DNA of 50,773 nt from Chromera velia (lineage: Eukaryota; Sar; Chromeraceae): contig JAHBMJ010000312.1 of the NCBI GenBank assembly GCA_018398765.1, forward strand, positions 1 to 50,773. Reading direction: 5' to 3'. Every line of letters starts with the position of its first letter. Within the stretch, counting starts at the first letter, position 1. Of this stretch, positions 40,637 through 50,773 are shown in pieces. The notes beneath the pieces were generated by a model that saw nothing but the letters and a program-made list of their open reading frames with translations, was not told the origin of the DNA and made no database searches. Both the position numbers and the translations under genes were made by a program.

Positions 40637-42027
40637 CTGCAACACCATGCAGTGGGGCGGAAAGGGAATGAATGTATTTAAAATCAGGGTTCAAGCATGT
40701 CTGCGGGGCATGCAGAAATTTGCGTGCGTGCACTTCTGTTCGAGTGGGACCGGCGAATGGACCTTTGGAGCGAATGAAACGGTGACATACAAGACGACTA
40801 GCTAGTTCATGTGCAAGTAAGGTGCAATTCCATGCAGCCATAATTGTCATGCAGTCTGAAATGCATGCATGCATGCATGGGGACAGACATTTATTAGGCA
40901 GACCGTTTTGAAAGGCTTGATCCTCTGGGGTCAGGGCCTTCTGCTTTGTTAGAAGGAAGGAGTAGGCTGCATGCATTGCAGAAAGACGCAGGAATGCATA
41001 CAGGATTCTTGGCTTCCTCTTCTTCGCAATTTCTGCAAGGAGAGGCTCACTTACCGCCCTTAGGAGGTTGATTGCTGTGAGAAGAAGCCAGGTGCAAGAT
41101 GCAAAGTGCAATCACAGAAAGGCACCGCAGCATTGGCCCCACTACTGGACTCAGTGCGGACTGCTGCTGAGCACTGGAAGCCACGCGTGGTCTCACCAGT
41201 CCACTCCGATCGTTCGATGCACGTTCTCAATCTGTGCTAGCTGTGAAAGGAATTTTTGTGCATTGCATGTCAGGTGGCAAGGAAAGCTGGGGCCAAGGCA
41301 AACCTTCGACAACTGGAGGTTGATTATTACTGCACTGGTTCTGAAGGACATCTGCAGGCATGGAAATGTACAGTGTACTGAGCGAGTCGCATATACGACT
41401 GACTTCTGACACGTCCAGCGTCTATAATTGAAGAGAAAGCCTAGCTATATATATATATATATATATATGTACACAGACTGCACACCTCGAGCACTGCATG
41501 GGTTCAATTCGCTTCATGCTGCGTATTAATATACATATCGGTACATATCGGTACCAAAGCATGCATGCATGCAGCTGTCTCGCGCGCGAGAATGCGCGCG
41601 ATCGTGGTTCTGTCACTTCAAGCAAGGGCCGGGGGCCACGGTTGCTTTCTGCGATTTGCTACGGCACGACATGCCGAAGCCGAATTTTGTCCCGCCCCGC
41701 ATGCAGTTGCAGCGATCGGCTGCCTGCAGGTGATCGACGTCAACCCGTACGTAGTAACGTCAGGCTCCATTCAGGCTCCCGTCTCGCATGATCAGTTCCT
41801 GTGTTGTACTCGCGTACACGACTTCACCAGTCACCGCTCTTCTGCAAAAGCTGTCCTGCGCGATTCGTCTGTGTCACTGTATTTTAGACGTGTGTGCTCG
41901 AATCTTCTGGGCCCTGGGTGAAATTTTGGAGACAAGGTCTCTGGACACAAGAGAAGTCAGAACTTTTTTTGTTGAAGCTTTGCTTCTCCATTTCTCTTGA
42001 TCGAGCAAGTTTTGAACGGTGTTCAAA
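40637..42027. other. Region upstream of SDHA
   Basis: A minus-strand frame around 41065-40880 (EIAKKRKPRILYAFLRLS...) follows a TTGCAG acceptor and may be another exon of the unresolved gene. (AT)n lies at 41441-41468. 41.5-42.0 kb is the probable promoter and leader of SDHA; no element is identifiable. Confidence 0.35.
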
Positions 42028-45000
42028 ATGCTTCGGCGCGCCCTTCACGGGAGCAGAGCCGCAAGGCAGCTGCTTCCCGCCATCTCCTCCCAAATTTCCT
42101 CGTTTCGTGGTTTTGCAACAAAAGGGTACACGATCGTTGATCACCAGTTCGATGCCGTGGTTGTCGGGGCAGGGGGTGCAGGGCTCCGGGCTGCTGTGGG
42201 TTGCGTCGAGAAGGGATTGAAGACCGCGTGTATCAGTAAGCTGTTCCCCACCAGATCCCATACAGTGGCAGCACAGGGAGGAATCAACGCTGCACTTGCG
42301 AATATGACTGAGGATGACTGGACCTGGCACGCGTATGATACCGTGAAGGGTTCTGACTGGCTTGGTGATCAGGATGCGATCCAGCACATGTGCAGAGAAG
42401 CCCCGGCTGCTGTGCTGGAGCTGGAGGCCTACGGTTTGCCATTTTCTCGAACGAAGGATGGAAAGATTTACCAGAGGGCGTTCGGAGGACAGTCGTTGAA
42501 GTTTGGCAAGGGAGGTCAAGCTTACAGATGCGCTGCTGCTGCAGACAGAACAGGGCACGCGATGCTCCACACTCTGTACGGTGCTGCGCTGAAGCATGAC
42601 TGCCTCTTCTTTGTTGAGTACTTCGCTCTGGATCTGATCATGGACAGCAACGGGGCGTGCACAGGGGTGGTCGCGATGTGTATGGAGGACGGGTCCATCC
42701 ACAGGTCTGTCAAAAGGGTTCTTACAAGAAAATGCTTCCTCAGAGTGGGTGGAAAATGTTGGAAGTAACACTGTTGTCCTCGGCGTGCATTGACGAACGA
42801 AGGATTGCTGCAATGGAGAGGGTGGAAAGAAAAATCAATAGCGCGGGACAAAACGGAAGGGGTGGGACGGAAGGAGGCAGGGTGCAAAGTGAGCATTAGG
42901 GATTCAGAAAAAAGATATCCCAGACTTTCCCCGTGTAATTTTTGCGGAACTTTCTTCTTTCCCGACCTGCTACGCTTCAAGTGTTTTTCCTCTTCGATTT
43001 GTTGCTCTTCCGTCTTCCACGTGTCTTTTTCTTTGCTTCTGGTCTGTCCAGGTTCGCTTCCAATGCTACGATCCTCGCAACTGGCGGCTATGGGCGTGCG
43101 TACCAGTCCTGCACCTCCGCTCACACTTGCACAGGGGACGGTGGTGCAATGGTCACACGGGCGGGCCTGCCTCTTCAGGTTGGTCCTCCCTCCCTCCCTC
43201 CCTCCCTGAATTTTCTTTCTTTCTTTCGCATCCATCTGCCTGTCTGTGGCTCTCTCTCCATCTTGCTTGCTGATCACTTTGTAATGGTTTATTCTTCTAC
43301 AGATTTGCTGGCGTGCGGCCTGTCTGCCTGTACGTGACGGTACGTTCGTTTGTGTCTCGGTCTCTGTCCGCCCTGTTCTCTCTCATTCAGCCTGCCAACC
43401 TTCGCACACGAAAATCCTCACTGCTGCCAACAAAGACAGGTGTTCCTCCAGCACTTGAACTCCGTCCAGTCTCTTCCTAGTACGTGGGAAGGTGTGTGCG
43501 TCCATATGTCTGAATGCGTTTGTGCGTCCACGATATGTGTAAGTGTGAGTGAGTGTACGCGCGTGTGTCTGCACAAGTGCAAGTTTGTGTGTCACTGAAT
43601 GTGTGACTGACTGTGTGTGTGGTTGCAGGATTTGGAGTTCGTTCAGTTCCACCCCACAGGGATCTTCCCTGCCGGTTGTCTGATGACAGAGGGCTGCAGA
43701 GGGGAGGGAGGAATTCTGAAGAACGCAGAGGGAGAACCCTTCATGGCGAGGTCAGCCTGACGCACAGCGAAGAGAAAGGGGGGGGTGAGGGACCAAGCAC
43801 GATGGGGATCGCAAGTGGGTTTTTAGGAGTTGAATTAGAATCGCTATTCCTTTTTTGAAGCGCGACTCTCGCACGGGTTGTTCTGCGCTGGTCTCAAGCA
43901 TGTATGCAATTCAAAAACATGGTGGCTGCAGGTACGCCCCCACAGCGAAGGACCTTGCGTCTCGTGACGTTGTGTCCCGTTCGATGACTATCGAGATCAG
44001 AGAGGGGAGAGGGTGCGGACCCGAGAAGGATCATTGCCACCTGGACCTCTCGCATCTGCCTCCCGAGACTCTGCACGAGCGTCTGCCCGGCATCTCGGAG
44101 ACTGCAAAGATCTTCGCAGGCGTCGATGTCACCAAAGAGCCCATCCCCGTGCTTCCCACTGTCCACTACAACATGGGAGGGATCCCCACGAACTGGAAGT
44201 CTCAGGTCGGTGCATGCATTTACTTTCATACAGAATTCTTTTGTATGAAAGTAAATGTATGAAAGTAGATACATGGGAGGGATCCCCACAAACTGGAAGT
44301 CTCAGGTCGGTCGGTCGGTTTGTCTGCCTGCAGGGGCAGGACTGCATGTGCCTTTTGATTGATTGACTGATTCCTTGCTTAGATTAGGAGAAAGACAAAC
44401 AGAAAGACGGACAGAATCGCTACAAAAAGGAAAGCCGTCGAGTGATTGTGAACGACGCTGTGGAAAGTTGACGACAACTCTCTTTTTCCTCTTTCACTTC
44501 CAAGAAGTTTCCGTTTGGTTGAATTATTCAGTGTTGTCTGCATGCCTCTCTAAAAGAATCAAATCCAAATAGACCGGAAAACGGAGAATATCCGATTCAG
44601 TGAAATGTGAAAGATTCGAAAAGGACATGCTTTCTTGATAAATTGACGATTGGATGATGAATCGATGGATGGATGTGCAGGTGTTGAACCACAAGAACGG
44701 AAAGGACGAGATCGTTCCGGGACTTCTGGCAGCTGGAGAGGCGGCATGTGCCTCCGTTCATGGAGCCAACCGTCTCGGTGGGTTGGTTGGTCACGCTATT
44801 TTGGCCTCTGTGTTTTCCTTGACGTCGCACCTGCACGCAGACTTTCGTTCTCCGCTTCCTTCCCTCTGCCCTTCGTTGAGGTTGTGAAACAAATATCAGA
44901 GAACGAAATCCGACCTCACTCTTGTCCGCCAGCCCTTTTTTTTTGTCCTCGCTTCTTCTCGTGCTCTCGTCTTGCAGTCGCAACTCAATCGTTTTTGTTC

Positions 45001-46803
45001 TCGTGTCGGTCTCCTTGACTACGGGATTCTGCTTGTGCCACTTTTTGTCTGTCCTCTTCTGTTTTGTTTCACCCTCCTTTTTCTTTTTCCTGTCTTTTTT
45101 GTTGCAGGTGCGAACTCCCTTCTGGATATTGTCGTCTTCGGCAGACAGGCAGCAGACACAGTAGGCACCCTCGTGAAGCCGGGGGGGAAGAAACCGTCCT
45201 TCCCTCCAGGGGCGGGAGACGAGGCCATCGCCAGACTCGATAAGATCCGTCACGCATCAGGCCCACAGTCCACTTCACAACTGCGAACGAAAATGCAGAA
45301 GGTGGGTAGGTGGCGTGCTTCGATTCGATTTTCATTCAGGGCAACGTCCAGTCCCACAAAGATCGGCAAGATTAGGCTTATTCAGCTGGACGGAAAGGGG
45401 GGAGGGAAGTAGCCATGGGAAATAATTGATGGGGGACTTTCCCCCCCCAAGCGCACTTTCTTCGTCTGTATGGAGCTTTCCTTTGGCCAAACTGTTCGCT
45501 CGCTGGCCAACTGGTGCAACTCAGTTGATGGACGCGCCTCTACTTGCCTGCACTCCTAGATGGTCTGCCAGGCCTTTACTTTCATACAGAATTCTGTATG
45601 CATTCACTCCTAGATGGTCTGCCAGGCCACCCCCAGCCTTCCTATTCCGAACCTTGCTTGGCTTGGTTTTCAGTTTTTTTTTGCGTGACACCGATTGCTC
45701 TGCAGGTGATGCAAAACCACGCGGCTGTGTTCAGAACAGGTGACTCATTGAAGGAGGGCGTGGTGAAGATGGAGCAGATCATGAAGGAATCAAAGGTCAG
45801 TCAGTCAGTCAGTTCGTCAGAGAGACAGGCGGATAGAGGGACTGATGGATGCGTGCGTAGATGGTCTAAGAGAGGAATGTCGAAAAATCGAGCTGGATGA
45901 AAATTGGTACCCCCCTCCCCTGCCTGGCATACCTCAATCATTTCTGTCTTCGTTCCCTTTTTTGTTGCCCTCTATTTGCTAGTCGCTTTGCGCTGTGTCT
46001 GTTTGATGTTGTCTCCCTTTATCTCTTTGTGTATGTTTCCCACATCCCCCAGAAATGCTTTGATCTCGTTGATGAAGACTGTCCTGAAGAACGGACGGAA
46101 GAGTTGTGTTTTTTCATGGCGCATCTACGCGCAAACATGCATTCCCATGCAAATATTTTGCACACCTATTCATGCAGGACATCGGCGTCAAGGACCGCAC
46201 TCTGGTATGGAACACTGACCTGATTGAGGCCCTTGAATTCGAAAATCTCTGCACCCAGGCGGCTCAGACGATGCTGTCGGCAGAGGCCCGTAAGGAGAGC
46301 AGAGGGGCACACGCTCGGGAGGACTTCTCGGAGCGGGACGATGAGACCTGGATGAAGCACACACTCAGCTACATGGACGGCAGGTCGGCATGAATGAAGA
46401 AAGATTGTATGGGATTTGTACCCGGAGAGGTATTTGAGACTGTTAGTAAGACACGAAATCCCCTACTGTTCGTTCTCGTCGGTCTCCTGCGTAGGTGTAT
46501 TTACTGCCTGCATGTTCTTCTTCTTCGTGTATCTGTAAGCTTTGCAGAAGTCTTCGTATTTGTTCGGGCGCTTCGAGGAGCACAGAATGCATTTTTTCGC
46601 GCATTGAAAGACTTTTAGATGTACTCCATAAATGTACTTCGGAACTTGATCGGCTTGTACACTGACAGATGTAACCGTTTGGATGGATGGATACATGCAG
46701 GTACTGCGAGACCGGCAAGGTGCGTCTCGACTACCGGCCTGTGATCTCGAAGCCTCTCGACAAGGAGATGCCCGAGATCCCTCCCGCCAGGCGCGTGTAT
46801 TAA
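42028..46803 (+). CDS. SDHA: Succinate dehydrogenase flavoprotein subunit, mitochondrial
   Basis: Catalytic FAD subunit of respiratory complex II, oxidising succinate to fumarate. Exons: 42028-42704, 43052-43178, 43629-43750, 43932-44205, 44681-44777, 45108-45301, 45706-45795, 46053-46067, 46178-46383, 46701-46803; all phases agree, about 634 aa. The N-terminus ([18 protein letters not shown]) is a basic, acid-free mitochondrial presequence. Visible motifs: [13 protein letters not shown] (about residue 45), the covalent FAD histidine in [11 protein letters not shown] (His78), [28 protein letters not shown], the active-site region [31 protein letters not shown], and the C-terminal [12 protein letters not shown]. 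The 15-nt exon 8 (KCFDL) is inferred because the family needs residues between exons 7 and 9. Start taken at the ATG; an in-frame GTG lies three codons upstream. Confidence 0.96.
44171..44311 (+). repeat. Duplication of SDHA exon 4 end and donor, with palindromic insert
   Basis: The 41 bp at 44171-44211 (exon 4 end plus donor) recur at 44271-44311 with one mismatch. Between them is a 16-bp-arm perfect palindrome (44217-44232 and 44242-44257, loop GAATTCTTT). Use of the second donor would include a stop codon, so the first is taken as functional. Confidence 0.9.
45551..45628 (+). repeat. 24-bp direct repeat flanking a palindromic insert in SDHA intron 6
   Basis: Identical 24-bp copies at 45551-45574 and 45605-45628 bracket a 30-bp insert. 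The first 21 bases of the insert (45575-45595) are identical to 44219-44239 in intron 4, and it contains the palindrome CATACAGAATTCTGTATG. Confidence 0.9.
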
Positions 46804-49639
46804 TCCAAACAAACTATTTAACAAATGCGTTTCGTGTACTGGTTGAGGAAGCTCACCAACTTGTGGCTGCATGTTATGTACCATCAGCTGAGTGGGATGG
46901 ATGCGCCATGATTGTGCAAGGTGTGCATACTTGTGAAGAGAGAGGCAATTGAAGAATCAGGTGGTGGTCAGCCAACAGGCAGGAAGAGAAAGAAAGAGCT
47001 TGACAGAGGCATGCAGGTGGTTTGTTCGTTTCGCTGTTTACAGAGCAGTGCAGTGAAATCGGGGGGTGAAGGTCTCACTAGCCGGTGTCGATGGTGGTTC
47101 AACGGGCCCGTTGATTGGTTGGTTGGTTGGTTGGTTGGTTAGGAAGAGATTGTCTTCTCTGTTGAAGACTGAGGGAAAGAAAAGTAGAGGAGAGGAAGTT
47201 GTCATCATTCATTCACGTTCCTTCGATCGAAGGCGATCGAACATGCCGTGAGTGAGTGGATGACCGGTCGGTTGGTCGTTTTGTTCGTCGTGCCTCTCTC
47301 TCTGTGCGGGGGGGGAGGTAGGAGACGGCGGTCTCATTTGAACGTGCTGCTGGGACAAGCTTGTCTCTTGGTGAAAATGCTGAGTGAATAAAGAAGTGGA
47401 AGTGAGAAAATAGCCTCATTTCTGCGCTTTCCTCCGGCTCTCTCTGTTTTGGGTTGTACAACGAGAGGGCAAGGATCAGGAGACTTCCATTTGCCTCCCC
47501 GACATCTCCTTTCTCACAAAGGGCGTGAGGTCGGTCAGTGAGATTCAAGATCGAGAGATGGAGTGCTTCAAGGGATCTGACAGGGAGAGGAAGACAACGA
47601 GAAGGAACGGGAGGTGCTTCGAGTCTTCCCCACCGGGGTGGCTCAAGGTAAGGTGGCACGGAGGGGGGGAGGAGTGTAATCAAGAGAGAGAGGGGGCATG
47701 ATGAGGTTGGAGACCGGCCCGTTCTCTGTGTCTCCCTTTCTCTCTCTGTCCGTCTGTGTCCCTCTGTCCATGATAATTCATGTGTGTTTCACTCTTTCGT
47801 GGACAGTTGTGGAGAGAGTAAACATATCAAACTCTTGGATGGAGGTAGCATAGATGGATCGAGCTGCTATAGACTATAGTCATCGTTTGTTAGTGCTTTC
47901 AGTGGGGAACTTCTTGATTTCTTCTTACCCAGCTTGTTATCGAGTCGTAATATAGACACTCACTCTTTTTGCTAGTTTTCCTATAGTGATTTAAATAGTG
48001 AAGTCTAGAGTGAAGCACTGACATCTTTTTAACATAATTAACTGTTTTATTTAGGTTTTTAAAAGTTTTCCTAGAAGTTTCCTTGATATTAGCTATTATG
48101 TCAGCTATTATTATTATTATTTTTTATTTTTTTTAGAAAAAATATTTTGAATTGTAGTTTGCATATATGCATAATGATCGACTTCACGTTTTTCTAACTA
48201 GTTCAGTTGAATCACTTCTTCCGTTAAGCCCAGTCGCCGTCCTCCTCCGGCCCCTGGACAGCCGCCAAGCCCCCTGCTGTCTCGAGCGACATCGCCCTCC
48301 TCTTTGCTGTACAACGTTTTCTTCTTGCTCTCCTGATGTATTATCAGGTTTGTATATTAGGTTTGTAGTGACTTTGTACATGCAGTGCAGTAAATTAATT
48401 GCCTCTGTAGATTGTGACTTAGAAGTAAGACTAAGTAGCGAATACTCTAGTGAATACTTTATAAAGAAATAGGCCGCTTACTACGCCAGTTATCGGAACC
48501 TCTAGCGGAATCCTGAAATCATACCCGGATGTATCAGTAATGATACGAGAATGCACCTTCTCACTACCAGAGTAATTCAGTGAAATTACTTAAAATTGTT
48601 GAAATATAAACGTTTTTGAATGAATGAATGAATAAATGAGTTAGGTTAAAGCCCTAGTTAAAGCCGGTGAGCCACCACTTCGGCTCTGGCTAACCCAGCA
48701 TGCCATGTAAAAAATCGTTACTCAACCTAGGTTCCATGGGGCATTTAAAAGCTTGCAAGACTAGGTGCCCCCTTCGCTTTAATCTTAAGCACACACGCCG
48801 GACAGAGGTACTCAAACTTCGAAAAAGACGCTCTAGACAAAACTGTACGATTGTTAATTGCTGGGCTACCCTATAAAACTTTTACCAAATATGAGTAAAT
48901 ATGAGTAAATATTGTAATATTTTTAAAATATGACACAAATATGAGTAAAATACGAACATTTTTTTTTTTGTGAACTATAAAGCGTAAAGAGCCCAAAAGT
49001 GGTTTATATGGTTCAGTTTTGATCAGAAAACACGTTTAGCTACCCAGATTGGCCGTATACAATATAAAAAAATTTTTAGAGCCCAATGAATTTTTTAGTG
49101 AATCAACTCGTGAATGTCTATTCACTATTTTTTTCTTAAATAATTTTTTATGACTAAATTATGACTAAATATGACTGAATTTAAAATATTTTTTAAAACA
49201 TATTTTTAGATAAAAGATGCCAAATGAGTCTGTTAACGACCATCTCCAACCAGAGAAGTATTTTATTTTTTTTTAAAAATGGCATACTCCTTATATATGC
49301 AAACATATAAATATATGAAAAAATATATGTATATATTGGGCCTGCCCGTCGACGACGACGTCGCGACCAGGACCGGGGCGCGCGCGTGAGCATGACCCGC
49401 AGATGCCAGGGCCCGCTGCATGCAGCGTTCTATGCAGCGTGTACAGTGAAAGACCCCGGCATGCATGCATGATCCACACCACAAAGGCCACTCATGCAGA
49501 CAAAGATATGTGCAGACGTACAGATGAAAGAACTGTGTCACAGAGTGTTGGTGCTTTTGTGTCAATCCACTAGGACAGGGCAAACGGACAGTAGGATCGT
49601 CTTTCTATAGTGCTGTCTCTTCGTTTTGTGCTGCCTAGT
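46804..49639. other. Intergenic DNA downstream of SDHA
   Basis: 46.8-47.8 kb has genic composition with short GGTT and GA runs and is probably 3' UTR and flank. 47.8-49.3 kb is AT-rich with long A and T homopolymers and no supported feature. 49.33-49.6 kb turns GC-rich again and may belong to the next gene. Confidence 0.45.
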
Positions 49640-49644
49640 AGGAG

Positions 49645-50773
49645 CTTCAGAAGCGACCGCATCGACCAGGATGTCAACATGTGCGAACTGAGATTTGGAA
49701 AGGTCAGTCACAACTGAGGTTATGGATGGATGAAGTGAGTGAGGGATCGATGGATGCATGCATAGAATGATGGAGTGAAGAGGGATGGATGAGTGGATGG
49801 AGTGAGAGAGTGGCTGAGGGATGGATGGATGGATGGATGGATGGATGGAGTGATAGATGCCATTGGATGGATAAATCGATGGATGGAGTGAGTGAGGGAT
49901 GGATGGATGGAGTGATGAAGTGAGGAGGGATGGATGGAGTGATGGAGTGATGAGGGATGGATGGAGTGATGGAGTGATGAGGGATGGATGGATGGGTGGA
50001 TGGAGTGAGGGAGTGACTGAGGGATGGATGGATGGATGGATGGATGGAGTGAGTGAGGGATGAATAGGTGGAGTGATCGAGTGAGGAGGGATGGATGGAG
50101 TGATGGAGTGATGAGGGATGGATGGATGGAGTGAGTGAGGGATCGATGGATGCATGCATAGAATGATGGAGTGAAGAGGGATGGATGAGTGGATGGAGTG
50201 AGAGAGTGGCTGAGGGATGGATGGATGGATGGATGGATGGATGGAGTGAGAGAGTGACTGAGTGATGAATGGATGGATGGATGGATGGATGGATGGAGTG
50301 ATGGATGCCATTGGATGGATAAATCGATGGATGGAGTGAGTGAGGGATGGATGGATGGAGTGATGAAGTGAGGAGGGATGGATGGAGTGATGGAGTGATG
50401 AGGGATGGATGGAATGATGGAGTGATGAGGGATGGATGGATGGGTGGATGGAGTGAGGGAGTGACTGAGGGATGGATGGATGGATAGATGGAGTGACTGT
50501 TTTCAGAGCCTCCGTTTTTTTTTTTTTTTCACACGTCTATATCTCTTACGCTATCCCCTCTTTGTCTGCTCCCACCCCCTCCTTTTTTTGCTTGTTTTTG
50601 CTACCTGATGACGCAGCTGTTTGTCTATAAAGGTTGGCCAGGTTTGTACCTTCATTTTTTTTTTCTCTTTGCAGGTGGGCCAAGGTAAAGCCTACAGACG
50701 CAGGTGTGGAGAAAACACACAAGATGATCAGTCTCCTCAACGAGGCCCTAGAAGTCGTCTTCGGTGATTTATC
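49645..50773 (+). CDS. Partial unknown gene at the window edge
   Basis: An exon-like stretch (about 49645-49702, reading [20 protein letters not shown]) ends at AAG|GTCAGT. After the minisatellite, a TTTTTCTCTTTGCAG acceptor at 50674 opens a frame running off the window ([20 protein letters not shown]..., amphipathic). The two exons do not join in the same frame (phase 0 versus the phase 2 required), so either a small exon lies between them or one call is wrong. No family is recognised. Confidence 0.35.
49735..50500. repeat. GGAT/GAGTGATG minisatellite with higher-order duplication
   Basis: Tandem GGATGGAT and GAGTGATGGAGTGATGAGG units. Longer blocks repeat at a larger scale: the block beginning with the GATCGATGGATGCATGCATA phrase occurs near 49745 and 50147, and the block with GATGCCATTGGATGGATAAA near 49855 and 50303. 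Open frames rich in His-Pro-Ser-Ile on the minus strand are repeat artefacts. Confidence 0.95.

Noticed and set aside
41507-41530. tRNA-like B-box (GGTTCAATTCG)
   Set aside because: No A-box or cloverleaf could be formed upstream. A similar match at 16184 is inside an ADE2 exon.
49562-50311. 249-codon His-Pro-Ser-Ile frame
   Set aside because: Produced by the GGAT minisatellite; contains no non-repeat protein sequence.

Overview
This is eukaryotic nuclear DNA, most probably from a photosynthetic alveolate such as the chromerid Chromera velia. That assignment is inferred from gene content and style, not from a database match. The evidence is: intron-rich, GC-rich genes in AT-rich, microsatellite-laden intergenic DNA; a plant/algal-type phytoene desaturase with an N-terminus resembling a secondary-plastid leader; a fused ADE2-type purine enzyme; a mitochondrial succinate dehydrogenase flavoprotein; and large ankyrin and leucine-rich-repeat proteins. 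Two stretches of N (32212 and 40332-40345) show it is a draft assembly.

Layout. 1-3.8 kb is AT-rich with a foldback repeat and a 505-bp TA-flanked inverted-repeat element. 3.8-6.9 kb (minus) is a leucine-rich-repeat gene broken in several places. 8.7-12.2 kb (plus) is an ankyrin-repeat gene whose central region carries HET-like motifs, followed by a second, decayed ankyrin array that was probably part of the same gene. 12.2-14.4 kb is AT-rich. 14.4-18.1 kb (minus) is a seven-exon ADE2 (PurK-PurE) gene. It is divergent from a four-exon, mostly disordered protein of unknown function (18.6-20.8 kb, plus). 20.8-23.9 kb is intergenic with a long CA microsatellite. 23.9-28.5 kb (minus) is a ten-exon phytoene desaturase, divergent from a five-exon HAD-like hydrolase (29.0-31.3 kb, plus). 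31.3-42.0 kb is mostly repeats: two inverted-repeat elements with target-site duplications, several microsatellites, and scattered exon-like islands that I could not join into a gene. 42.0-46.8 kb (plus) is a ten-exon SDHA gene containing a predicted 15-nt microexon. 46.8-50.8 kb is AT-rich DNA, a large GGAT minisatellite, and the beginning of another gene cut by the window edge.

The recognised enzymes belong to unrelated pathways (purine synthesis, carotenoid synthesis, TCA cycle/respiration). There is no cluster logic apart from two head-to-head pairs that may share promoters. Reconstructing 31 introns by frame and homology shows a shared splicing style: acceptors are mostly TGCAG, about half of donors have C at +3 (GTCAG/GTCCG), and there are two GC-AG introns.

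The most interesting items are the HET-like/ankyrin gene with nearly identical repeats (a layout like fungal non-self-recognition genes) with its decayed tail, the donor-site dialect, the microexon, a small palindromic insert flanked by direct duplications in two SDHA introns, and the inverted-repeat elements.
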